DNA from: an uncultured Lachnospiraceae bacterium
Lineage (GTDB): Bacteria > Bacillota > Clostridia > Lachnospirales > Lachnospiraceae
Reading direction: 5' to 3'
Assembly: GCA_947626285.1 (NCBI GenBank)
Contig: CANQRR010000026.1
Coordinates: 1-48,812, forward strand
DNA length: 48,812 nt
Part shown: positions 41,965 to 48,812 of the stretch, piece after piece
Numbering within the stretch: the first letter of the stretch is position 1
Layout: every line of letters starts with the position of its first letter
Program-made: the position numbers and the translations under genes
The notes under the pieces: generated by a model
Told to the model about the DNA's origin: nothing
Databases searched by the model: none
The model's input: only the letters and a program-made list of their open reading frames with translations

Positions 41965-42955
41965 GTATGTTCTCCTTAATGACGAGGAACAGAAGCTCCA
42001 TCGTCAGATCAAAATTTACGTGCGCATCCAGACGCGCCTTGGCGCATTCGATCGCCTTCATAACCTCCTCGACGCCCTCGTAGGAACAGTAGCCGACCGT
42101 GTCCCGGATCGTCCGAAGCTCGTCCCGGAACACGATGCCGTCCGCGTCGCGCGTCGCTTTGAAATATACCATATCCCGGTACCAGAGCGCAAGGATATCC
42201 AGGTAATCCTGCATGGTGACCTTATATGCCTGCACTTCTTTGATATAATCGATCAGCTCGCTGATCTGCATCTTTCCGGCGTTTCGAATCAGCATCATCG
42301 CCGAATCCCGGATCGCGGCAAAGTCCTCCGAGGAGGCGAGCCGCACCGCCTTGCCGATGTTGCCCTGCGCGAACGCGACACAGATGTCCGCCTGATAATC
42401 CGGCACATGGAGCTGCTCCATCAGGTACTCTTTTACCTGCTCGTTCGGCACCGGCCGCAGATGCAGGATCACGCAGCGGGAGCGGATCGTGTCGAGAAAG
42501 ATCTGCTCGTTCGTCGTCATCAATATAATGATCGCATATTCCGGCGGCTCCTCGATCGTCTTCAGGATCGCGTTCTGCGCCTGGACCGTCAGCTTCTCCG
42601 CCTCCGGAATGATGTAGATCTTGTATTTTCCGTTGTACGGGCGGATCTGGATATCGTCAGTCAGCTGTGTACGCACGTCGTCGACGCCGATGCTCGCCAC
42701 CTTCTCATGGCGGAGATAGATGATGTCGGGATGATTCCCACTGGCCGCCTGATGGCAGGAATGGCACTCTCCGCACGGCTTCCCTTCCGGGGCGTCGCAC
42801 TGTAGCGTCATGGCAAACGCGTCCGCGAGACGTTTCTTGCCCGTCCCCTTCTCACCGGAAAAAATGTATGCATGGCTGATCTTTCCGGTCTCTATCGCGC
42901 GCTCCAGATGCGCGATCTCCTGCTTGTGCCCGATCATGTCCTTAAATCCTGCCAT
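41957..42955 (-). CDS. holB: DNA polymerase III delta' subunit
   Basis: A clamp-loader ATPase-like subunit that helps open and load the sliding clamp at replication forks. Walker A region is GEKGTGKKRLADAF, and four cysteines form a zinc module in CDAPEGKPCGECHSC. KLTVQAQNAILKTIEEPPEY and TIRSRCVILHLRP are the signature blocks including the SRC sensor 1 motif. 332 residues, normal for the family. A promoter lies just upstream, and AAGGAGACAGGCT precedes the ATG. Confidence 0.93.
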   Translation of the reverse strand: MAGFKDMIGHKQEIAHLERAIETGKISHAYIFSGEKGTGKKRLADAFAMTLQCDAPEGKPCGECHSCHQAASGNHPDIIYLRHEKVASIGVDDVRTQLTDDIQIRPYNGKYKIYIIPEAEKLTVQAQNAILKTIEEPPEYAIIILMTTNEQIFLDTIRSRCVILHLRPVPNEQVKEYLMEQLHVPDYQADICVAFAQGNIGKAVRLASSEDFAAIRDSAMMLIRNAGKMQISELIDYIKEVQAYKVTMQDYLDILALWYRDMVYFKATRDADGIVFRDELRTIRDTVGYCSYEGVEEVMKAIECAKARLDAHVNFDLTMELLFLVIKENIHG

Positions 42956-42982
42956 AGCCTGTCTCCTTAGACTTTTGCAAAC

Positions 42983-43011
42983 AGTATATCATATTTATGA
43001 ATTTTTGTGAA
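42983..43011 (-). promoter_or_regulatory. promoter of the holB-ricT-trmN6-rsmI block
   Basis: TTCACA and TATACT with a 17-base spacer on the minus strand, 27 bases before the holB start. Confidence 0.6.
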
Positions 43012-43044
43012 GCATTGCCGCCCGGCTGTTCTCTTAAAACTTTC

Positions 43045-43644
43045 TTAGGAATGCGAGATCTCCTTTTCGATGAACGCCGCGACCTCGTCCATGCAAATCT
43101 GACGGTCGTCGTCGTTGCGGAAACGGCGCACGATCCCCGCCTTGCGGATGTTCTCCTCCGAAAAATCCTTCTGGTCGGCGAGGAAACGCCGGCATACCTC
43201 CTCGTAGTTCGGGACTGCCTGTTTCCGCTCCCTCTTCATCGAGCGCGCCAGGCGGTTGCCGTCGGCCACCTCGATGTAGATTGGCACCACGCGGTCCGCC
43301 CCGTAGTAATCGCGCAGCTTTTGAAACGACACCAGCGTCCCGAGCGCCAGATAATTATGGCGATCCATGTCGATCGTATCGCCGTCCGCCGTGAAATAGT
43401 ACCACTTTCCGTACACAGTGTCATACTCCCTCAGCTCGATGACCTGCCCTTTCTCCTGCATCTCGCGCAGCTTCTCTATCGTCACGAAATGGTACTGCAC
43501 GCCGTCTGTTTCACGCGCGCGGATCGGCCGCGTCGTGTACATGATGAACGGTTTCAGCCCGAGCTCCTTTCTCTCGAGCATCTCCGCGTAGATCGTGTCC
43601 TTACCCGATGAACTTTTTCCCATCACATAAAACAGTTTTCCCAT
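43045..43644 (-). CDS. gmk: guanylate kinase family protein
   Basis: A 199-residue nucleotide kinase that would convert GMP to GDP with ATP. The P-loop GKSSSGKDTIYAEML is followed by IMYTTRPIRARETDGVQYHF, the GMP-binding stretch. The P-loop has D where T or S usually follows GK, so the call to the family is firm but activity should be treated as likely rather than proven. ATG at 43642-43644 (MGKLFYVM) has AAAGGTGAG upstream, whereas an earlier ATG would add 24 residues translated from a repeat. It lies between the decarboxylase and holB. Confidence 0.85.
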   Translation of the reverse strand: MGKLFYVMGKSSSGKDTIYAEMLERKELGLKPFIMYTTRPIRARETDGVQYHFVTIEKLREMQEKGQVIELREYDTVYGKWYYFTADGDTIDMDRHNYLALGTLVSFQKLRDYYGADRVVPIYIEVADGNRLARSMKRERKQAVPNYEEVCRRFLADQKDFSEENIRKAGIVRRFRNDDDRQICMDEVAAFIEKEISHS

Positions 43645-43678
43645 TTGTCTCACCTTTCTCGCCCTGCTTCGGTCTGCC

Positions 43679-43797
43679 TCACTGTCCGGATCGTCTCTCC
43701 GGCAGGACCGTTTCACCGTCCGAATTATCTCAACGGCAGGATTATCTCACTATCCGGATCGCTTCACTGTCCGAATCGTCTCCCCGGCAGGGTCCGC
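43679..43797. repeat. seven-copy 17-base repeat across the decarboxylase end
   Basis: Units of 17 bases alternate between two types: TCACTGTCCGGATCGTC-like (units 1, 3, 5, 6) and TCTCCGGCAGGACCGTT-like (units 2, 4, 7). The decarboxylase stop codon at 43750-43752 is inside unit 5. Confidence 0.75.
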
Positions 43798-45447
43798 CAA
43801 CCCCCGAAGTTTCAGCCCGGCCGCCTGCTCCGCCCTGAGCCGCTGCAACAGTTCTTCCGTGATCCGCTCGCCCGGGACGAGCAGCGGGATCCCCGGCGGG
43901 TAGAGATAAACATACTCCGCAGAGATTCTTCCCGCACTATCGACGAGGGCAGCCTGCTCCGCCGGGCGCTCCTCCGCCTCCCGGATGCTCAGGACTTCCT
44001 CATTGCGCGGATAGCACGCCCATCTTACTGCGGCATCTTTCTTCTCAGATATTTTTTCGTTTTCAGAAACTTCTAAATCCGCCCACAGCTTTGCGTCGAT
44101 CTCAAGCAGCGCCGCCGTCAGCCGGTCGAATCCCTCCTGCGTGTCCGCGACAGTCATGATTGCCGTCACATAGTCCGCGGCAGCCATCTCCGGCTCCAGA
44201 TGATATTCGTTTCGCAAAAAATCGGCGAGCTCTGGCCCGGTCATCGCGCAGCGCGCCGTGGAGATCAGCACCTTTGAACGATCGAGGTCGTATATGGGTA
44301 CATTTCCCAAGATTCCTTCATTCTCCGGATCCGTCGTTCTCTGTTCTATTCCGGTTATCCCCGCATTCTGTTCTACCATGCGGTTCTCTATACTTTTCAA
44401 ATTTTTTGATGTCCCTTGAAGCTTTCCCTTTGCAAGAAACGTCTCTTTGTCCAAGAGCTGCAGCACACGAAGCTTTCGCCGCAGCTTGTCCCGCATCTGC
44501 TCCAGCCGCTGTATGAACGTCTCAAACAGCTCATCGCCCCGCTCCTGCAGCAGCCGGACGCAGGCGTCCATGCCTGCCATCAGGACATAGCTGGGACTGC
44601 TGGTCTGATAGATGTCCAGATATTTCCTGATCTTCTCCCGGTCCACACGGCTGCCCTGCACATGCAGGAGCGCTGTCTGCGTCAGCGAAGGGAGCGTCTT
44701 GTGCAGGCTGTTGATCACGATATCCGCCCCGCACGAGAGCGCCGATTCCGGAAAATACGGGTGCATCCTGAAGTGCGCCCCGTGCGCCTCGTCCACGATC
44801 AGCACTGCGCCCGCTGCGTGCGCAATCCCAGCGATCGCCCGAATATCCGACACTACGCCGTCATAGGTCGGCGAAGTGACAAGCACCGCCTCAATATCCG
44901 GATTCTGCCGCAGGGCTTCCCTCACGTCCGTCGGGGAAATGCTCCCGCATATCCTGTACGTCGGTCCTTGCCACTGTCCGCTACTGCAGGTTTCAAATGT
45001 TATACTCTCCCGCTCGGCATTCACATGCACCCCGCGCCTCGCGCCCTCCGGCTGAACCGCTTCGCAAACGCTCACAGGAGGATACAGATACGTCACCCGC
45101 AGGTCGTTCAAAAACGCGGCGTGATAACACGAGCGATGGCTGTTGCGCGCCATCAGAATCCGCCCGCCCCGTTTCACGGAAGCGGCGACCGCCGCGAGGA
45201 TCCCGCAGGTGCTCCCGTTTACCAGATAATAGGTCTCCTCCGCGCCGTAGAGCCCGGCCGCCCTGCGCTGCGCTTCCAGAAGGATGCCCTGTGCATGGTG
45301 GAGGTCGTCAAAACCTTCGATCTCCGTGATATCGATCGCGAACGGGTCCGCGAAATGCCGAATCTGCCGCTTGTGCCCCGGCATATGCAGGGGATAAAAG
45401 TCGGACGCGCCGTACTGTTTCAGTTTTTCGATCAAATATTCGGACAT
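43750..45447 (-). CDS. Orn/Lys/Arg decarboxylase family PLP-dependent enzyme
   Basis: A PLP fold-type I enzyme of 565 residues, in the group of Orn/Lys/Arg decarboxylases but shorter than the 700-residue E. coli form and without the N-terminal wing. The N-terminus FYPLHMPGHKRQIRHFADP is diagnostic. VLIVDEAHGAHFRMHP holds the cofactor-contacting aspartate, and the PLP lysine is in INSLHKTLPSLTQTALLH. Such genes in Firmicutes commonly sit beside tmk/gmk and holB. The C-terminal part VPVLVPGERIT-like (GIPLLVPGERITEELLQRL) is the family's end. The last residues derive from a 17-base repeat. AAGGAGAGACG precedes the ATG. Confidence 0.88.
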   Translation of the reverse strand: MSEYLIEKLKQYGASDFYPLHMPGHKRQIRHFADPFAIDITEIEGFDDLHHAQGILLEAQRRAAGLYGAEETYYLVNGSTCGILAAVAASVKRGGRILMARNSHRSCYHAAFLNDLRVTYLYPPVSVCEAVQPEGARRGVHVNAERESITFETCSSGQWQGPTYRICGSISPTDVREALRQNPDIEAVLVTSPTYDGVVSDIRAIAGIAHAAGAVLIVDEAHGAHFRMHPYFPESALSCGADIVINSLHKTLPSLTQTALLHVQGSRVDREKIRKYLDIYQTSSPSYVLMAGMDACVRLLQERGDELFETFIQRLEQMRDKLRRKLRVLQLLDKETFLAKGKLQGTSKNLKSIENRMVEQNAGITGIEQRTTDPENEGILGNVPIYDLDRSKVLISTARCAMTGPELADFLRNEYHLEPEMAAADYVTAIMTVADTQEGFDRLTAALLEIDAKLWADLEVSENEKISEKKDAAVRWACYPRNEEVLSIREAEERPAEQAALVDSAGRISAEYVYLYPPGIPLLVPGERITEELLQRLRAEQAAGLKLRGLADPAGETIRTVKRSG

Positions 45448-45589
45448 CGTCTCTCCTTCATTCTTCGCCTGTATTCTTCTGCATCGTGCCTCGTGTTTCG
45501 TTTATTCCATCATAGCGGCCTAACTGTAATAATTCGCCGTGTTTCGTAAACTTCAGACGAAACCGCGCGGAATCTTTCCTGGGAATCTC

Positions 45590-46858
45590 TCAGATCAGCC
45601 ACACCGGCACATACCAGTTTTTCTCATCGATCGGCAACAGATCGCCGGACATGCAGACGACGCTGCCGGTTCCAATCTCCACCTTCAGAGTTTCTAATTC
45701 GCCGAATGCACCCGGCTTGTTAAGCGAATCCAGAACATGAAAATTTTTGATCGCCGCCTTGCCCGGTGAGGCAGCCTTTTTTATCTCGATCGGAGAGAGC
45801 ACCCCATTTTGATAAAGCAGCAGGTCGATCTCCTTTTGATCTTTGTCCCTATAATAAAAGATCGGCGGCTCTTTTCCCGCGTTTAGGTAACTCTTATAAA
45901 TCTCGGAAAATACATAGTTCTCAAAGAACACTCCGGACATCGCGCCCTTTTCCAGAGCCTCCGGATTTCCCCATTTCAGCAGATAAGCCGCCAATCCGGT
46001 ATCTGTGAAGTGCAGGAGCGGCATTTTCACCACCCGCTTCAGCGCATTGTTGTGGTATGGCTGCACCAGCACAATGATATGCGACGAGGCTAAAATGGAC
46101 AACCACTTTTTTGCGGTCGGCGCCGATATGCCTGCCTCGGCTGCCAGTTCCCCATAGACAACCGGTCTGGAGATCTGGGCCGCGACGATCGTCATGAAAT
46201 TAAAAAACTGCATCTCATCGGCAACCTGCGCCAGATCACGAATATCCCTCTGAAGATATGTGTCCACATAAGAGCGATAGTATGTCTCCCAGTCGATCGC
46301 CTCATCCGCGTAAAGCTCCGGCATGGAACCTCTGAAGATCCTCCGGTAGATCTCATTCAGCCCACGCGGTTTCGCGACAGCCAGACGCTTCATCAAATGA
46401 TCCGCATCCGTGGAAAACGCCTCGCTTGGCGTCTGATAAATCTCCGCGTCCGACAAACCCAGCAAATTCACGATGCCGACACGTCCGGCCAGACTCTCGC
46501 TGACATGATTCATCAGACGGAACACCTGGGAACCCGTGAGCCAGAAATCCCCTTTTCGTCTGGAACGATCAACGCTCATTTTGATATAGGGAAGCAGTTC
46601 CGTCGCATATTGGATCTCGTCAATCAATACCGGGGGCGTGTATCTCTGCAAAAACAGCGCCGGGTCATGCTTAGCAAGATATCTTACATCCGGATCGTCG
46701 AGCGTCACATATTTGCGTCCACCACCGGACTCTCCCTCTGCCAGCTTTTGCAGCAAGGTGGTCTTGCCAACCTGTCTCGGCCCTGTCACCAGAAGCACCG
46801 GAAACATTCCGGAAACCCGGCGGATCGTATCCTCAGCGGCCCTTTTGATATATGTCAT
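45590..46858 (-). CDS. AAA family ATPase with DUF4143 domain
   Basis: A 422-residue ATPase of the AAA_14/DUF4143 type. Walker A is VTGPRQVGKTTLLQKL (residues about 24-39), Walker B is PPVLIDEIQYATELLPYIK, and the sensor segment is WLTGSQVFRLM. A winged-helix-like stretch (YGELAAEAGISAPTAKKWLS) follows. The C-terminal DUF4143 part has FYYRDKDQKEIDLLL and SPIEIKKAA, which resemble a PD-(D/E)XK nuclease-like fold (D...ExK). The family is widespread and often variable between strains; its function is not settled, although a DNA-related role is inferred. It stands alone with its own promoter; AGAGGAGATTGCC precedes the ATG. Confidence 0.9.
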   Translation of the reverse strand: MTYIKRAAEDTIRRVSGMFPVLLVTGPRQVGKTTLLQKLAEGESGGGRKYVTLDDPDVRYLAKHDPALFLQRYTPPVLIDEIQYATELLPYIKMSVDRSRRKGDFWLTGSQVFRLMNHVSESLAGRVGIVNLLGLSDAEIYQTPSEAFSTDADHLMKRLAVAKPRGLNEIYRRIFRGSMPELYADEAIDWETYYRSYVDTYLQRDIRDLAQVADEMQFFNFMTIVAAQISRPVVYGELAAEAGISAPTAKKWLSILASSHIIVLVQPYHNNALKRVVKMPLLHFTDTGLAAYLLKWGNPEALEKGAMSGVFFENYVFSEIYKSYLNAGKEPPIFYYRDKDQKEIDLLLYQNGVLSPIEIKKAASPGKAAIKNFHVLDSLNKPGAFGELETLKVEIGTGSVVCMSGDLLPIDEKNWYVPVWLI

Positions 46859-46928
46859 GGCAATCTCCTCTTAAAAGCACCCTTATAAATTGCCGGGCAA
46901 AAGTCCGGCTAAACGAAATTGTCAATTT

Positions 46929-46958
46929 ATTATAGCCAATAAATCCTCTCCCTGTCAA
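46929..46958 (-). promoter_or_regulatory. promoter of the DUF4143 ATPase gene
   Basis: Consensus TTGACA and TATAAT with an 18-base spacer on the minus strand, 70 bases before the start codon. Confidence 0.7.
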
Positions 46959-47001
46959 TACCTCTCCCTCTGGTTTTCTTCTGAAAAAACTCTTTTACTC
47001 G

Positions 47002-47029
47002 TGGACAAAACGAACAGAACGACTATAAT
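47002..47029 (+). promoter_or_regulatory. promoter of proC
   Basis: TGGACA and consensus TATAAT with a 16-base spacer, about 93 bases before the proC start. Confidence 0.6.
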
Positions 47030-47122
47030 GAATTTATGGATCTGCATAAGCAGTTTTTTGAATTGCACTTTGTCTGATAGAATATCAAAAATACGATCGT
47101 AAAAGAAAGGACGTAATCGGTT

Positions 47123-47917
47123 ATGAAACTTGGTTTTATCGGCTGCGGAAATATGGCGAGCGCCATCATCGGCGGCATCTTAAAGAAAAAACTGGTCCCT
47201 GCGGATCAGATCATCGTCTCCGCCCTGCATCAGGAAACGCTCGCGCGGGCGGCAGAGACCTATGGCGTGCAGACGACGCGCAGCAACCGCGAAGTCGCCG
47301 GGGCTGAGATCGTCTTCCTCGCAATCAAACCGCAGTTCTATGAGGAGGTCATCCGCGAGATCAGCGACTGCGTCAAAGAGCGCCAGATCGTCGTCTCCAT
47401 CGCCCCCGGCAAGTCGATCGACACGATCACCGGCTGGTTCGGCAGGAAGATCAAGCTGGTCCGCACGATGCCGAACACTCCGGCTATGGTCGGCGAAGGC
47501 GTCACCGCCGTATGCCCCTCCGACAACGTCACGAAAAAAGAGCTCCAGAAAGTTCTGTCGCTTTTCAACGCCTGCGGCACGTCTGAAGTCATGCCGGAAC
47601 GTCTGCTCGACGCCGTCGTCTCGGTTAGCGGCAGCTCACCCGCCTACGTTTTCATGATGATCGAGGCCATGGCGGACGGTGCGGTCCGCGACGGCATCCC
47701 GCGCGCGCAGGCCTACCGTCTGGCGGCACAGTCCGTGCTCGGCAGCGCGAAGATGGTGCTCGAGACCAGCAAACATCCCGGCGAACTCAAAGACATGGTC
47801 TGCTCCCCCGCCGGCACCACGATCGAGGCCGTCGCCGCGCTCGAAGAAGCCGGCTTCCGCCATGCGATCCTCGCCGGCATGAAAGCCTGCACCGACAAGA
47901 CAAAAGGGATGGCGTGA
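47123..47917 (+). CDS. proC: pyrroline-5-carboxylate reductase
   Basis: The last enzyme of proline synthesis, reducing pyrroline-5-carboxylate with NAD(P)H in the cytoplasm. 264 residues. The Rossmann start MKLGFIGCGNMASAIIGGIL is present, as are VFLAIKPQFYEEV and VRTMPNTPAMVGEGV, all standard. The C-terminal dimer domain has SVSGSSPAYVFMMIEAMADG and the HPGELKDMVCSPAGTTIEAV signature of ProC. It is a single-gene unit with its own promoter; GAAAGGACG precedes the ATG. Confidence 0.97.
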   Translation: MKLGFIGCGNMASAIIGGILKKKLVPADQIIVSALHQETLARAAETYGVQTTRSNREVAGAEIVFLAIKPQFYEEVIREISDCVKERQIVVSIAPGKSIDTITGWFGRKIKLVRTMPNTPAMVGEGVTAVCPSDNVTKKELQKVLSLFNACGTSEVMPERLLDAVVSVSGSSPAYVFMMIEAMADGAVRDGIPRAQAYRLAAQSVLGSAKMVLETSKHPGELKDMVCSPAGTTIEAVAALEEAGFRHAILAGMKACTDKTKGMA

Positions 47918-47925
47918 CATCATGC

Positions 47926-47964
47926 AAAAAGCCCTCACCCGGCTGTTTCTCAGCCGGAGCGAGG
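47926..47964 (-). terminator. terminator downstream of the Rpn-family remnant
   Basis: On the minus strand CCTC-GCT-CCGGCTG, a GAGAAA-side loop, CAGCCGG and a closing GAGG form an interrupted hairpin followed by GCTTTTTGC. The other strand lacks a T run after the stem. Confidence 0.6.
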
Positions 47965-47989
47965 ACTTAAAAAAACTTTATAATGGGAA

Positions 47990-48470
47990 TCAGTCTGCCG
48001 TCCAGTACCGCTTTACATAAGCCTGTGCCTGCTCTGTAGAAAGCAGGTATTTTTCCTTGAGTTTTCTCACAGCTGATTCTTCTGTCTGCCCAAATTCCCT
48101 GCAGGATTCTACCAGAACCTGAATTCCATGATCCCTCTCAGATGATGCTCCTTGCTCCAGTCCTTCCTGTTTCGCATTCTCTCTTTCTTCGATCACAATC
48201 TGCTCAAAGCCACTGATCATCTTCTTCTCTCCCTTCTGGAAACATTCCCGGATGAACGCCTGCTCTTTCTCTCCAAATTTCCCTTCCAGGACATGGGCAA
48301 ACCAGGTCTCCAACAGGTTTTTCTCTTCCGCCGGCAGCTCCGCTACCCGATCCATCATTTCCTCCACCGCGCGCAGGAAATCCTCTTTCTCTTTCGCACG
48401 GTCCAGATAAAAAATGTTATCGATCACCGTGTTGCTGCTCAGGATTAAATCCTTTCTCAGTAAAACCTTA
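47990..48470 (-). pseudogene. Rpn/PD-(D/E)XK-family protein, C-terminal remnant
   Basis: The last 160 codons of a gene like the one at 30.6 kb but of another subtype. LILSSNTVIDNIFYLDRAKE, EDFLRAVEEMMDRVAELPAE and FAHVLEGKFGEKEQAFIREC are typical of the C-terminal helical part. They are followed by an EERENAKQEGLEQGASSE stretch that corresponds to the EEGR zone of the intact copy. The nuclease core with its RxD and ExQ residues is missing. Upstream, the frame runs into the XRE gene in another frame without its own start. A deletion apparently joined this 3' end to the antitoxin gene. Confidence 0.65.
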
Positions 48471-48729
48471 TCATCAGTTTCTTCCCAAGTCCTTCTGCCA
48501 ATGTCTGTAAGGTGGCGATGGTAGGACTGCATGTGCCGTTTTCAATCCTGCTGATATTTGACTGGCGTATCCCTGTCCGTGTTGCAAGTTCTTTCTGCGT
48601 CATATGGGATTCCGTTCTCGCTGCGATCAATGCCCTGGTAACTTCAAATTCAACGCGTGTTGCTTCATGTTCTGCTCGAAATTCCGAATCAAGCATCTGC
48701 TTTTCCCTATATTTTTCCAGATCATCCAT
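48457..48729 (-). CDS. XRE-family antitoxin, HigA-like
   Basis: A 90-residue DNA-binding protein. After a helical N-terminus (residues 1-40) comes a helix-turn-helix: MTQKELATRTGIRQSNISRI then ENGTCSPTIATLQTLAEGLG. The layout matches HigA-type antitoxins, which normally follow a HigB (RelE or Gp49-like) toxin. The toxin gene would be upstream, beyond the right edge, and is not visible. The ATG is preceded by AGGAGTACACAA, and a long inverted repeat lies just upstream. The predicted role is neutralising and repressing a toxin, but no partner can be confirmed here. The stop codon lies at the junction with the truncated Rpn-family frame. Confidence 0.72.
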   Translation of the reverse strand: MDDLEKYREKQMLDSEFRAEHEATRVEFEVTRALIAARTESHMTQKELATRTGIRQSNISRIENGTCSPTIATLQTLAEGLGKKLMIRFY

Positions 48730-48748
48730 TTGTGTACTCCTCTCGTAT

Positions 48749-48789
48749 AATAAGCCTATGCCCTAGATATACAGGGGATTAGGCTTATT
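48749..48789. promoter_or_regulatory. inverted repeat upstream of the XRE gene
   Basis: AATAAGCCTA (48749-48758) and TAGGCTTATT (48780-48789) are perfect 10-base complements, with an inner CCCT/AGGG pair. It could be an operator for the antitoxin or, since CTTTTTG follows on the plus strand, a terminator of a plus-strand transcript. Confidence 0.45.
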
Positions 48790-48812
48790 CTTTTTGTGCG
48801 TATAGAGGGCTC

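Noticed and set aside
43679-43797. Possible CRISPR array (repeated 17-base units)
   Set aside because: Units abut with no unique spacers and no cas genes are present; the same holds for 40070-40157 and 31351-31416.

Overview
The window looks like chromosome from a Gram-positive gut Clostridia, most likely a Lachnospiraceae relative. Pointers are the GC-rich coding sequence with strong GGAGG ribosome sites, the holB-ricT-trmN6-rsmI core block, Rpn/PD-(D/E)XK nuclease-like proteins, a DUF3791/DUF3990 module, a BrnT/BrnA remnant, and a giant wall-anchored pilin-like adhesin. No rRNA, intact tRNA, CRISPR array or complete insertion sequence was seen.

Left part (1-5.1 kb) is accessory and partly decayed. 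It holds the start of a macrodomain ADP-ribose hydrolase, an HTH-like fragment, an aldo/keto reductase and a small membrane protein. These are followed by a scar: an ORF6N remnant, the 3' half of a tRNA-Arg(CCU)-like gene with its terminator, and a BrnA-like antitoxin next to a BrnT stump. A secreted protein and a three-gene overlapping DUF3791-DUF3990-DUF3791 operon (predicted ADP-ribosyltransferase-fold toxin/antitoxin-like module) follow. Much of this stretch is more AT-rich than the rest.

5.3-19.9 kb carries transport, regulation and metabolism: a MATE exporter; a translationally coupled MMPL transporter plus a 1060-residue secreted xxxLxxG-repeat protein, divergent from a TetR-type regulator with palindromes between them; an M20 amidohydrolase and PTS enzyme I; MntP; a c-di-GMP protein with a degenerate GGDEF and intact EAL; and an orphan sugar-type solute-binding protein.

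19.9-30.2 kb is one ancestral surface-protein gene of about 3,450 codons on the minus strand: signal peptide, a vWA domain interrupted by a LamG-like domain, many Spy0128/FctA and Cna-B-like stalk domains, a repeat-rich acidic insertion, and a KTGDETP-type sorting tail. It is broken by a frameshift near an 8-base G run and by one in-frame TAG codon, so either it is a pseudogene or switched-off allele, or the sequence has errors there.

30.6-36.9 kb runs rightward: an Rpn-like nuclease with an EEGR repeat tail, a second MATE exporter with a GH93-like exo-arabinanase, and a two-receiver hybrid histidine kinase. 36.9-45.4 kb runs leftward: MFS transporter, zinc-dependent phospholipase-like protein, rsmI, trmN6-like methyltransferase, ricT, holB, a guanylate kinase and an Orn/Lys/Arg decarboxylase-family protein. 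Three of the junctions in this block contain different short degenerate tandem repeats (periods 14, 22 and 17). The right end has an AAA/DUF4143 ATPase, proC, a truncated Rpn-family C-terminus and a HigA-type antitoxin.
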